23,924 bases of DNA from an uncultured Methylobacillus sp. (GCA_946478965.1 CAMLDQ010000030.1:1-23924); one strand, 5' to 3'. Positions 1 to 6,684 are shown, counted from the stretch's first letter. Notes: a model not told the origin generated them from the letters alone. A program made the numbers and translations.

Positions 1-300
1 GATTTCGGCACTGGCTACTCTTCCCTTTCCTATCTCAGGAAACTGGACATAGATTTCCTAAAGATCGACCAGTCTTTTGTGCGAAACCTGACACCGGACT
101 CTGATGACATGTCTATGTGCCAGGCCATCATCGTGATGGCTCACAAACTGGGCATTGTTGTGATTGCAGAAGGGATCGAAACTGCGGAACAACGCGATCT
201 ACTCACCAGCGCGGGGTGCGATTTCGGCCAAGGATATTTCTTCTCAAGGCCGCTTCCTCCTGATAACTTGGAAGCTATGCTCGTAGCAGGTATTTGTTGA
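1..300 (+). CDS. EAL-domain protein, C-terminal fragment (5' end outside window)
   Basis: The frame is open from base 1 and stops at 300, giving 99 residues of the C-terminal half of an EAL domain. Visible motifs are DFGTGYSSLSYL at the very start, KIDQSFV at about residues 21-27, AEGIE at about 56-60 and GCDFGQGYFFSRPLP near the end. These match the loop-6 and final strands of EAL-type c-di-GMP phosphodiesterases. In active members the conserved Asp, Lys and Glu of these motifs take part in metal binding and catalysis. The EAL signature itself, and any GGDEF, PAS or membrane part, lie upstream of the window, so activity cannot be judged. It is probably the tail of a multidomain signalling protein. 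The next gene downstream is on the other strand and almost 500 bp away. Confidence 0.93.
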   Translation, partial: DFGTGYSSLSYLRKLDIDFLKIDQSFVRNLTPDSDDMSMCQAIIVMAHKLGIVVIAEGIETAEQRDLLTSAGCDFGQGYFFSRPLPPDNLEAMLVAGIC

Positions 301-552
301 TGGTAGCGAGCAGTTTCGCTGACAAGATTCAGCCGATTCCAAGCAGTTTGCACATGATCATTAAATTTTCGTGAAACTATAGCGGCGGATTTGGGCAGGA
401 ATGGCTGGCCGACTTTGAATCGTAATCGGTGGCAGTTTTGCATTCAGAAGACTGGCGGATTTAACCAGAATAAGCAACAAGCGCCGTATCGATGGCGTCC
501 TGCATGATGGTAGCTTATCCGGGGTGAGAGGGAGCCCCTAACCGGACAACCA

Positions 553-570
553 GACATTTGTCCAAATGTC
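553..570. promoter_or_regulatory. Perfect 8-bp-arm palindrome, candidate operator or hairpin
   Basis: GACATTTG at 553-560 and its exact complement CAAATGTC at 563-570 are separated by only two bases. Arms this close suit a dimeric DNA-binding protein better than a transcription terminator, because no T-run follows on either strand. No gene start lies close by, so the role is unknown. Confidence 0.4.
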
Positions 571-653
571 ACATGATTGCCTATCCGGGACATGAGATTG
601 GGCTACAACCATTGTGGCGGAAATCTTTGCGGTGACTTTGATCTAAAGTTAAT

Positions 654-677
654 GGGGGTATATTTGGGGGTATATTT
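654..677. repeat. Tandem 12-bp repeat (GGGGGTATATTT twice)
   Basis: The 12-mer GGGGGTATATTT occurs twice head to tail at 654-665 and 666-677 with no mismatch. From memory, similar paired GGGGGTAT motifs are common just upstream of tyrosine-integrase genes of genomic islands. No integrase follows here, so this may be a remnant or an unrelated repeat. Confidence 0.75.
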
Positions 678-700
678 AAAGAATTAAAACTTAAAGAATT
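676..700. repeat. Direct 10-bp repeat (TTAAAGAATT) with 15-bp period
   Basis: TTAAAGAATT lies at 676-685 and again at 691-700, abutting the GGGGGTATATTT tandem repeat. Together they make an AT-rich island of about 45 bp in otherwise GC-rich DNA. No function is assigned. Confidence 0.7.
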
Positions 701-791
701 ATATTTGTGGCGTTCTCCTGCTCTTGTTCGATCCTCCTTCGGCCTTGACAGTCCGGCAATAAAATTTCCTGCACGTCGCTCTTCGTGTTGT

Positions 792-2186
792 TTATGCCTT
801 CTTGCTGAATACATAAACATTTTTCAGCTTGTAATGCACCGACAACCAATTGCGAATGCGTGTTTTGGTAGCCGGAGAGAGCGCTTTGCGCGATTCGAGA
901 TAGACGATGAGGGTGTCATCCCCTGGTGTTGCCTCCGCCTGGCCTGCCCCTTGTTTGACCGGCGCATTCAGGCCATGGGTGATGATGACATTCCGCAGTT
1001 CGGGATATTGCGCCTTCAACTCATCGCGAACCTGGTCGTATTCGTTCTGCCGATCCCCTTGTCTGATTCGGTCAGCCTGTTGCTTACGAAGCTGCTCTTC
1101 CAGTTCCTGAATTTTCGCATTCTTGCTCTCCAGCAATTGCAGGCTATTGCGGTAGAGGTCCTGCTGCAGCTCGCTTTTGAGCAGGTTCAGATCGGCCCCC
1201 TCTTGCTGCTGCCAATTGCGGACAGACAGCTTTGCGGGATCCAGATGATATTCGTTCAGCTGGGCAAGCAAACGCCCCATGGTTGCGCTATCGGGTTTCT
1301 TGCCGGCGACGGTGAGGGAAATTTCCTGGGTGGAGGGATCAATCTCTTTTTGGATGATGAAAAGGTTTTTTTCGGTCCGCGCAACGGCGGCGAGATAGGC
1401 ATTCGCCTGCGTCTTGAATACCTCGTCTTTCACCAGTTTCACTGCCAGATAGACGCTTGGGACTATGGTCAAAAGAATGGCAGCGGAGATCACCAACCTC
1501 GCCCGGGTCTGCGAGAGATGCGTTGCAAATTTCTTGCGCGGCAACCTGAGCAGGCGGGTAAAAAACAAGGACGACAGCGCGATATAAACGGTATTGATCG
1601 TAAACAAATAAAACGCGCCGAAGAAAAATCTCGGTTGCCCGGTGGCAATGCCATAACCGGCGGTACAGAGCGGCGGCATCAGCGCCGTGGCGATGGCAAC
1701 ACCGGGAATCACATTGCCCCATTCGCGACGCGTCACCCCGATAATGCCCGCCATGCCGCCGAAAAGTGCGATCAGCACATCCCACAAGGTAGGAGCGGTA
1801 CGCGCAAGAAGCTCGGACTGGGCTTGCGTGAGCGGGGTGAGAAAGAAATAAAGCGTAGAAGTCAGCAGGCTGATAACGACGAACACCCCCAAAGCGCGGG
1901 CCGAAGTCCGAATCAGCTGGAAATTGTCGACGCCTGCCCCGTAGCCAATCCCCATGATCGGCCCCATCAGCGGGGAAATCAGCATCGCACCGATAATGGC
2001 GGAAGTCGAATTCACATTCAGGCCAATGGATGCCACAAAAATGGCAAACATCAAAATCCACAGATTGGTCCCCCGGACTTGGGTACCCTGAACGATACTG
2101 TTTTCAATCTCCTCCGGCGTATCCATGTCGGAGCGCAAGTCCAGAAGCTTTTTCAATTCGCGGATAAAAAGGTGTTCAAGTGGCAT
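792..2186 (-). CDS. DUF389 (TIGR00341-type) membrane protein
   Basis: The protein has 464 residues. The N-terminal half is the DUF389 membrane domain. It begins with a short charged helix, then hydrophobic segments from about residue 42, including the signature NSTSAIIGAMLISPLMGPIM at about 58-77 and IGVTRREWGNVIPGVAIATALMPPLCTAGY at about 148-178. A last membrane segment precedes RLLRLPRKKFA. The C-terminal third is soluble-looking, with an ELEEQLRKQQADRIRQ coiled-coil-like stretch and a final domain ending YVFSKKA. The membrane core is well conserved across bacteria and archaea but has no established function. The gene stands alone, divergent from the DUF3568 gene. No Shine-Dalgarno sequence is obvious before the ATG; a TATAAT box lies about 33 bp upstream. 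Confidence 0.88.
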   Translation of the reverse strand: MPLEHLFIRELKKLLDLRSDMDTPEEIENSIVQGTQVRGTNLWILMFAIFVASIGLNVNSTSAIIGAMLISPLMGPIMGIGYGAGVDNFQLIRTSARALGVFVVISLLTSTLYFFLTPLTQAQSELLARTAPTLWDVLIALFGGMAGIIGVTRREWGNVIPGVAIATALMPPLCTAGYGIATGQPRFFFGAFYLFTINTVYIALSSLFFTRLLRLPRKKFATHLSQTRARLVISAAILLTIVPSVYLAVKLVKDEVFKTQANAYLAAVARTEKNLFIIQKEIDPSTQEISLTVAGKKPDSATMGRLLAQLNEYHLDPAKLSVRNWQQQEGADLNLLKSELQQDLYRNSLQLLESKNAKIQELEEQLRKQQADRIRQGDRQNEYDQVRDELKAQYPELRNVIITHGLNAPVKQGAGQAEATPGDDTLIVYLESRKALSPATKTRIRNWLSVHYKLKNVYVFSKKA

Positions 2187-2218
2187 TGCGTAGTTATTTT
2201 GCGGGCGATGGAGGTCAC

Positions 2219-2224
2219 ATTATA
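2219..2224 (-). promoter_or_regulatory. Candidate -10 box (TATAAT) for the DUF389 gene
   Basis: The minus strand reads TATAAT here, 32 bases before the DUF389 ATG at 2186. No good TTGACA-like element lies 16-18 bp upstream. Instead a 7-bp-stem inverted repeat (GGCGAGC/GCTCGCC, 2237-2258) occupies the -35 area, which could be a regulator site. Confidence 0.4.
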
Positions 2225-2236
2225 GAGTGCTTTTCG

Positions 2237-2258
2237 GGCGAGCTCGGAGGGGCTCGCC
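2237..2258. promoter_or_regulatory. Inverted repeat in the DUF389/DUF3568 divergent region
   Basis: GGCGAGC (2237-2243) and GCTCGCC (2252-2258) form a perfect 7-bp stem with an 8-base loop. No T-tract follows it on the minus strand, where GAAAAGC comes next, and plus-strand readout gives CTCCC. It sits next to the DUF389 -10 box, so an operator or an mRNA-leader structure are both possible. Confidence 0.35.
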
Positions 2259-2411
2259 TCCCATGCAATGCTTCACGTATTCAAAGCCCGGGAAGCAACT
2301 TTTCCGCACGCATAAGAACTGAATCGCCAGCAGTTTTACAACCGTGAACTTTTTCAACCAATTCGCCATCCTAGGAAGGAGGAACGCTAACGATTAAACC
2401 ATAAGGATCAT

Positions 2412-2822
2412 ATGGTTAAGACAACGCAAACAATTTTTTTATCGATGCTGATCCTGATGCTCGGAGGGTGTGAGGCGGTGGCTTTAACGGCGGGCGGTGT
2501 GGCAGGAGGAGTCGAGGCCACGCACCAGATGGGCGGCCTCGTCTACCGGACATTTACCGAACCCTTGCCTCGTGTACGCGCGGCAGTGATGGATGCGTTC
2601 AAGCGCATGGCGATACGCCCGGGGCAAACCGAGAAAACCGAGCTAGGCGAACGTATTCTAGCGCGGGCAGGAGATCGAGATATTGAAGTGGAACTGGAAG
2701 CCCTGACCCCGAAAACAACGCGCATGCGGACAGTCGTACGCAAAGACGATGGCATCGTGGTCGATTCGGCGACCGCAGTGGAAATTATCAACCAGACAGA
2801 ACAGGTGATAACCGGGCACTGA
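2412..2822 (+). CDS. DUF3568 family lipoprotein
   Basis: The product is a 136-residue protein with a typical lipoprotein signal: Lys3, a hydrophobic stretch at 8-17 and the lipobox L17-G18-G19-C20. Lipid attachment at Cys20 is therefore expected. After a short Ala/Gly-rich stretch it has the DUF3568-like core: a YRTF strand, a PRVRAAVMDAFKRMAI helix, an EKTELGERILARAGDRDIEVELEAL segment, and a final TRMRTVVRKDDG...IINQTEQVI. Proteins of this type are small envelope lipoproteins of unknown function in Proteobacteria. The ATG is preceded by AAGGA at 2403-2407. A much stronger AAGGAGG lies at 2376-2382 with no start codon at the right distance. The gene leads a run of four plus-strand genes. Confidence 0.85.
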   Translation: MVKTTQTIFLSMLILMLGGCEAVALTAGGVAGGVEATHQMGGLVYRTFTEPLPRVRAAVMDAFKRMAIRPGQTEKTELGERILARAGDRDIEVELEALTPKTTRMRTVVRKDDGIVVDSATAVEIINQTEQVITGH

Positions 2823-2859
2823 ATTCATCCATTGCTTTTCGCGAAAGGAGAACTGTGTC

Positions 2860-3624
2860 ATGAACCGAATTACGCTAATCACACTCGTCGCCCTCGGCCT
2901 CTTCATTCCGCAGGGCTGGGCTGCCGAAGAACCTTCACAGCCCGCATCCGCTACAGCAGCATCCGTCCCGCAGACAAAACTGGTCGACGCCTTTACTCCA
3001 TTGGCCGGCTCCAGTGACAATGCAGCAGCCTTGGTCCAGGGGCTGCGTCAAGGCACTCCCGTCGAGCTCACCAATCCTGATGGGAGCACGGTCAGTTTCG
3101 TCCCGCAGACCAAACCGATGGGATACGGCAATATCCGCATCGCCCTGTCACTGGCCAAATACCAGTTGGCCAGCCAAGGCATCACCGATCCCACGGCGGA
3201 ACAGTTGCAAACCGCACTGGCCGGCGCAGGCGACCAGCAAGGCATACTGCAAATGCGCGCCTCCGGCATGGGATGGGGGCAGATTGCAAACTCCATGGGG
3301 ACCAAGCTCGGCAGCGTGATGAGCGGGCACACCCCTGCGGCCAGCAGCACCTATACTACCGGAGCGGGAGTCACCTCCTCGACCACCACGGCCACTGGCC
3401 CCCACGGCAAGAGTTCCGGTATCATCACTGCAGAGGGTACGCACAGCCGCCATTCCGGAATCACAACGGCCGAAGGTGTGGGTGGCTCGAATGCGGGTAA
3501 TGGCATGATCACGAACCACAGCCACAGCGTATCTACCATGGGGGTAGTGAATGCTGCCGGAAGCAATGCAGGCGTAGTGGGAAGCGCCCACGGCGCCGGA
3601 CATGCTGCTTCCGGAAAAAGATAG
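2860..3624 (+). CDS. Secreted low-complexity protein, function unknown
   Basis: The product has 254 residues and a signal peptide (Arg3, hydrophobic 4-17, likely cleavage after Ala21 or Ala22 in GWAAEE). The mature N-terminal half looks folded. It contains FTPLAGSSDNAAALVQGLRQG, a short TNPDGSTVSFVPQT strand pair, and a helical LAKYQLASQGITDPTAEQLQ...GILQMRASGMGWGQIANSMGTKLGSVM region. I have seen MGWGQIA-type helices in other small exported proteobacterial proteins, but no function is known to me. From about residue 150 the sequence becomes Gly/Ser/Thr/Ala/His-rich with near-repeats (SGIITAEG, SGITTAEG) and a His-containing Gly/Ala tail. AAAGGAG at 2844-2850 fits the ATG well. It lies 37 bp after the lipoprotein gene and 19 bp before the YjfB-like gene. 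Confidence 0.8.
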   Translation: MNRITLITLVALGLFIPQGWAAEEPSQPASATAASVPQTKLVDAFTPLAGSSDNAAALVQGLRQGTPVELTNPDGSTVSFVPQTKPMGYGNIRIALSLAKYQLASQGITDPTAEQLQTALAGAGDQQGILQMRASGMGWGQIANSMGTKLGSVMSGHTPAASSTYTTGAGVTSSTTTATGPHGKSSGIITAEGTHSRHSGITTAEGVGGSNAGNGMITNHSHSVSTMGVVNAAGSNAGVVGSAHGAGHAASGKR

Positions 3625-3643
3625 GCCAATCGAGGAAGACATC

Positions 3644-3841
3644 ATGGACGTCAGCAATATCGCCAGCGCCGTTATCGGCATGACCAGCCAGCAGACCCGC
3701 TATGACCTTGGTATTCGGCTTCTGAAGCAGAACATTGAAACACAAGCCAACAGCGTGCTCACCCTGCTGGAAACAGCCGCGCAGCCTGCCCCCAGCCGCC
3801 AATCCGATCATCTCGGAAATAACATCGACACCACCGCCTGA
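3644..3841 (+). CDS. YjfB-like putative motility protein (PF14070 type)
   Basis: The product is a 65-residue protein beginning MDVSNIASAVIGMTSQQTRYDLGIRLLKQNIETQANSVLTLL. The pattern of a short N-terminal DVSxIAS motif, a Q-rich helix, then LLKxxIExQAxxxLxLL matches the YjfB family annotated as putative motility proteins, whose role is not established. The ATG at 3644 is preferred over an in-frame upstream start at 3602 for two reasons: family members start with MDVS, and GAGGAAG at 3632-3638 is a good ribosome binding site. The 3602 start would also overlap the preceding gene. No flagellar gene is in view, so the operon context gives no support for a motility role. Confidence 0.75.
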   Translation: MDVSNIASAVIGMTSQQTRYDLGIRLLKQNIETQANSVLTLLETAAQPAPSRQSDHLGNNIDTTA

Positions 3842-3887
3842 CCGGGGACGGCTTCCTGCCGGGATCGCCACGGAGGCGCACGAGACA

Positions 3888-5042
3888 TTGCCGGAATACT
3901 CGCAGGAAACCCCAATAACTGCTCGACTAGAAATACTGACATCGATCGAGGGAATTCCCGCCAGCGCCTGGGATCGCCTGGCGGGAGAACAATCCCTGCT
4001 TCGTCATGCCTTTCTCCACGCCCTGGAAGCGACCGGCTGCATTGGGAACACCACCGGCTGGCAACCCCAGCACCTGACCCTGTGGCAAGGGTCGCAACTT
4101 GTCGGGGCCATGCCGCTCTACCTGAAATCGCACTCCTACGGCGAGTATGTGTTCGACTGGGCGTGGGCCGACGCGCACGAGCGCAACGGCATCGCCTACT
4201 ACCCCAAGCTGCTTTCGGCCATCCCGTTTTCGCCGGTGACGGGGAGCCGGTTACTGGCAGAGCACGACGACCACCGCAGAATTCTGCTCCGGGCGGCCGT
4301 GCGCTATGCACAAGAAGCCGGGTTATCGTCGTTTCATTGCCTTTTTCCGACCGCCGCCGAGGCCGCGCTGTGCCGCGAGGCCGGTTTGCTGCTGCGGCAG
4401 GATGTGCAGTTTCATTGGCACAATCCGGGCTATGCGCATTTCGACGATTACCTAGCCGCGATGAGCCACGACAAGCGCAAGAAGATTCGCCAGGAGCGGC
4501 GCAAGGTGAATGAGGCAGGCATCGAATTCCAGACGCTGACGGGAGAGGCGATATCCGATGCGGACTGGACTTTTTTCGCCCGCTGCTATGAAACCACTTA
4601 CCGCCAGCACCGTTCGACACCGTATCTCAACCTGGCCTTTTTCCGCCAGCTCGGCCGCACCATGCCGGAAAACGTGGTCATGATCCTCGCCAGCCACGGC
4701 GGAGAACCGCTCGCCGCAGCGCTCAATCTGCGCGATCGAGGTACGCTGTACGGTCGTTATTGGGGCGCACGGAGCCATGTGCCCGGGCTGCATTTCGAAA
4801 CCTGTTATTACCAGGCGATCGCTTTCTGCATTGCACAGGGAATTTCGAATTTCGAAGGCGGCGCACAGGGCGAACACAAACTGGCGCGCGGATTCCTCCC
4901 GGTCGAGACCCATTCAGCACACTGGTTGGCGGAACCGGCCTTTGCCGATGCCATCGAGCGCTACTTGGCGCGCGAAACCCGGCACATAACCGACTACATC
5001 GGCGAGTTGAACGACCGCAACCCTTACAAGGACAAGCACTGA
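3888..5042 (+). CDS. FemAB/DUF482-type GNAT acyltransferase (PF04339)
   Basis: The product has 384 residues from the chosen TTG at 3888, which is 11 bp after GGAGG at 3872-3876. A longer TTG start at 3735 would overlap the YjfB-like gene by 107 bp and add a tail that does not look like the family. Family landmarks are SAWDRLAGEQSLLRHAFLHALE near the N-terminus, FDWAWADAHERNGIAYYPKLL, a central HDKRKKIRQERRKVNEAG, YETTYRQHRSTPYLNLAFF, and the strongly conserved FEGGAQGEHKLARGF with the following THSAHWL near the C-terminus. These mark the DUF482 group, often called peptidoglycan biosynthesis proteins by similarity to FemAB, which transfers amino acids from aminoacyl-tRNA. The acceptor in this group is unproven. 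The 3' end overlaps the convergent DUF4186 gene by 19 bp. Confidence 0.88.
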   Translation: MPEYSQETPITARLEILTSIEGIPASAWDRLAGEQSLLRHAFLHALEATGCIGNTTGWQPQHLTLWQGSQLVGAMPLYLKSHSYGEYVFDWAWADAHERNGIAYYPKLLSAIPFSPVTGSRLLAEHDDHRRILLRAAVRYAQEAGLSSFHCLFPTAAEAALCREAGLLLRQDVQFHWHNPGYAHFDDYLAAMSHDKRKKIRQERRKVNEAGIEFQTLTGEAISDADWTFFARCYETTYRQHRSTPYLNLAFFRQLGRTMPENVVMILASHGGEPLAAALNLRDRGTLYGRYWGARSHVPGLHFETCYYQAIAFCIAQGISNFEGGAQGEHKLARGFLPVETHSAHWLAEPAFADAIERYLARETRHITDYIGELNDRNPYKDKH

Positions 5043-5398
5043 CCGTCTGCCGACTGCATTCGCAACCAGCGTTCCAGCACCGCCAGCACGTAATCGCGCT
5101 CTTCCGGCGTCAAGGCGCGGCCGGCTGAAATCCGATGCCATTTTTCCAGGCATCCGCGGCAACAGCATGCCGTCGCATGCTGCGCCACAAATACGGGGTG
5201 ACCACGAAACGGAGTTTGCTTGCCGTCGTTGTGAATCTCCGCCGGGGCCAGCCGCTGGTCGATAAAATCGCCGGCATGGCGCATGACCTGCGGCAAGCCT
5301 TTTTCGCGCAAGTAGGCGAGGTCCTTGCCCTGCAGCCGGAACTTGCGGCGAAATGGGGATTTGGCCAACGCTGTAAACAGCGGATCGAGTTCCCTCAT
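5024..5398 (-). CDS. DUF4186 family protein
   Basis: The product is a 124-residue protein starting MRELDPLFTALAKSPFRRKF. The diagnostic block is HPVFVAQHATACCCRGCLEKWH at about residues 72-93, followed by RALTPEERDYVLAVLERWL. The Cys and His cluster (CCCRGC with nearby His) looks like a metal-binding or redox site, though no function is established for the family. The ATG at 5398 overlaps the TGA of the upstream quinone reductase gene in an ATGA arrangement, so translation is probably coupled. The last codons overlap the end of the convergent FemAB-type gene. Confidence 0.85.
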   Translation of the reverse strand: MRELDPLFTALAKSPFRRKFRLQGKDLAYLREKGLPQVMRHAGDFIDQRLAPAEIHNDGKQTPFRGHPVFVAQHATACCCRGCLEKWHRISAGRALTPEERDYVLAVLERWLRMQSADGQCLSL

Positions 5399-6369
5399 GG
5401 GAGCAGGATGCCGGCTCCCGTGGTGACACGCGCCTCCATGTCGCGGTGCGCCTGTGCAGCAGCATTCAAGGGGTAACGCCGCTCGATATCGATCCGCACC
5501 GTACCGCTTTGCACCACATCGAACAGCGCCTGGGCCGTTGCCACCAAATCCTCCCTGCGCGCGGTATAGGCGTAGAGCGAAGGCCGGGTGATGAAGAGCG
5601 AGCCGCGCTGGGCCAGCATGCCAAGGTCGAACGGCGGGACCGGACCGGAAGCGTTGCCGAAGCTCACCATCATGCCGAGCGGCTGCAGGCAATCGAGCGA
5701 ACCGGTGAATGTATCCTTGCCGACCGAGTCGTACACCACGCGCACGCCCTGGCCCTGGGTGATCTCGCGCACCCGCTCGACGAAATTCTCGGTGCGGTAG
5801 TTGATGCAGACATCGGCGCCGTGGCTGCGTGCAAGCGCACACTTCTCGTCGGAGCCGGCGGTGCCGATCACCGTGGCGCCCAACGCTTTCAACCACTGGC
5901 AGGCAATCAGGCCGACGCCGCCCGAGGCGGCATGGAACAGTACGGTATCGCCTGCCTGCACCGGATACGTCCGGCGAATCAGGTACTGCACGGTCATGCC
6001 TTTCAGCATCATCGCCGCCGCCTGCTCGAAGGAAATCGCTTCCGGCAGCGTGCAAAGGCGCTCGGCCGGCAGATTGCGCAGCTCACAATAGGCGCCGACG
6101 GAGCCTCCGGCATAGGCGACGCGATCGCCCGGCTGTACCGTCGTCACCCCTTCGCCCACCGCCTCGACGATGCCGGCACCCTCATTGCCGGCGATCGCGG
6201 GCAACGGCACTTTGTAGAGTCCGCTGCGCTGGTAGATATCGATGAAATTGAGGCCGATGGCACGATGCCGCACCTGCGCTTCGCCCGGCCCGGGCGGATT
6301 CACAACGATATCTTCGACCTTGAGGACGTCCGGGCCTCCGGTTTGATGGAATCGAATGGCTTTGGTCAT
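5395..6369 (-). CDS. qorA: NADPH:quinone oxidoreductase, QorA type
   Basis: The product is a 324-residue zeta-crystallin-type member of the zinc-free medium-chain dehydrogenases. The N-terminal GroES-like domain holds IGLNFIDIYQRSGLY and GNEGAGIVEAVG. The nucleotide-binding domain has FHAASGGVGLIACQWLKALGA (AxxGxxG type) at about 146-166 and VVYDSVGKDTF further on. This matches E. coli QorA closely in motif order and length. The enzyme reduces quinones with NADPH in the cytoplasm. The ATG at 6369 is preferred over an upstream in-frame TTG at 6381 because GGAGAAA sits just before it. The gene is the first of a two-gene unit with the DUF4186 gene and is divergent from opgG. Confidence 0.92.
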   Translation of the reverse strand: MTKAIRFHQTGGPDVLKVEDIVVNPPGPGEAQVRHRAIGLNFIDIYQRSGLYKVPLPAIAGNEGAGIVEAVGEGVTTVQPGDRVAYAGGSVGAYCELRNLPAERLCTLPEAISFEQAAAMMLKGMTVQYLIRRTYPVQAGDTVLFHAASGGVGLIACQWLKALGATVIGTAGSDEKCALARSHGADVCINYRTENFVERVREITQGQGVRVVYDSVGKDTFTGSLDCLQPLGMMVSFGNASGPVPPFDLGMLAQRGSLFITRPSLYAYTARREDLVATAQALFDVVQSGTVRIDIERRYPLNAAAQAHRDMEARVTTGAGILLP

Positions 6370-6418
6370 AGTTTTCTCCAATTATTCGCCGTTGTTACGT
6401 TTCTGCTGCGTCATTAAA

Positions 6419-6503
6419 TGTCGCCAATCCCGGACGACAGGCCCATCCTAAAATATCAACCCATTGATTAAATTATGTTTTTAATCGTCTCGGTTTGGCG
6501 ACA
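6419..6503. promoter_or_regulatory. Spaced inverted repeat TGTCGCCAA...TTGGCGACA, candidate activator sites
   Basis: TGTCGCCAA at 6419-6427 and its exact complement TTGGCGACA at 6495-6503 are 67 bp apart, with an IHF-consensus site between them. They lie roughly 170-250 bp upstream of the opgG -24 element, the usual range for enhancer-binding-protein sites. The assignment as binding sites is inference. Confidence 0.35.
6454..6466 (+). promoter_or_regulatory. IHF-consensus match between the inverted repeat arms
   Basis: TATCAACCCATTG fits WATCAANNNNTTR at every fixed position. It lies between the arms of the 6419-6503 inverted repeat, where a bend would bring the arms together. The consensus is short, so chance occurrence in AT-rich DNA is possible. 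Confidence 0.4.
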
Positions 6504-6599
6504 AGCATGCCTGATCGACAGCAATCAGGGGCCAAAAGGTCAGCGGAGCCTCCGCAACCCGGGCTATTCTGCCCTGCGGGTGCGCCCGAATGAAAAATA

Positions 6600-6612
6600 T
6601 AAGAATTTGATT
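6600..6612 (-). promoter_or_regulatory. IHF-consensus match upstream of the opgG sigma-54 promoter
   Basis: The minus strand reads AATCAAATTCTTA, a full match to WATCAANNNNTTR, with an adjoining A/T-rich tract. Its centre is about 65 bp upstream of the -24 GG, where IHF usually bends DNA to bring a bound activator to RpoN polymerase. Confidence 0.5.
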
Positions 6613-6669
6613 TTATTAAATAAACAAGAAAACAAGAAATCAGGGCGTAGAAAAATAACATCGCTTATC

Positions 6670-6684
6670 TGGCATCGTTTTTGC
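6670..6684 (+). promoter_or_regulatory. Sigma-54 (RpoN) promoter for opgGH
   Basis: TGGCATCGTTTTTGC fits the -24/-12 pattern TGGCAY-N5-TTGC. GG (6671-6672) and GC (6683-6684) are separated by exactly 10 bases. The predicted start of transcription is near 6695-6697, leaving a leader of about 20 nt that carries GGAG at 6705-6708 before the GTG at 6716. Confidence 0.75.

Larger units (their letters stand above)
301..791. other. Gene-free region with palindrome and short repeats
   Basis: No reading frame here resembles a protein I recognise; the frames present are short and composition-driven. The stretch separates the EAL gene from the convergent DUF389 gene. It holds a perfect 18-nt palindrome (553-570), two copies of a TATCCGGG-type word (about 516-523 and 582-589), and an AT-rich block with a 12-bp tandem repeat and a 10-bp direct repeat (654-700), each listed separately. 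No clear rho-independent terminator follows either flanking gene. Confidence 0.6.

Noticed and set aside
705..2225. 506-residue plus-strand open frame
   Set aside because: It lies wholly opposite the DUF389 gene, which has clear family motifs and membrane segments. Its translation is low-quality, with Arg/Gln/Gly-rich stretches and no recognisable domain.
2860..3624. PEP-CTERM sorting signal in the secreted proteins of the window
   Set aside because: Neither this protein nor the one at 15067-16095 ends with a PEP motif, hydrophobic helix and basic tail, and no exosortase gene is visible here.
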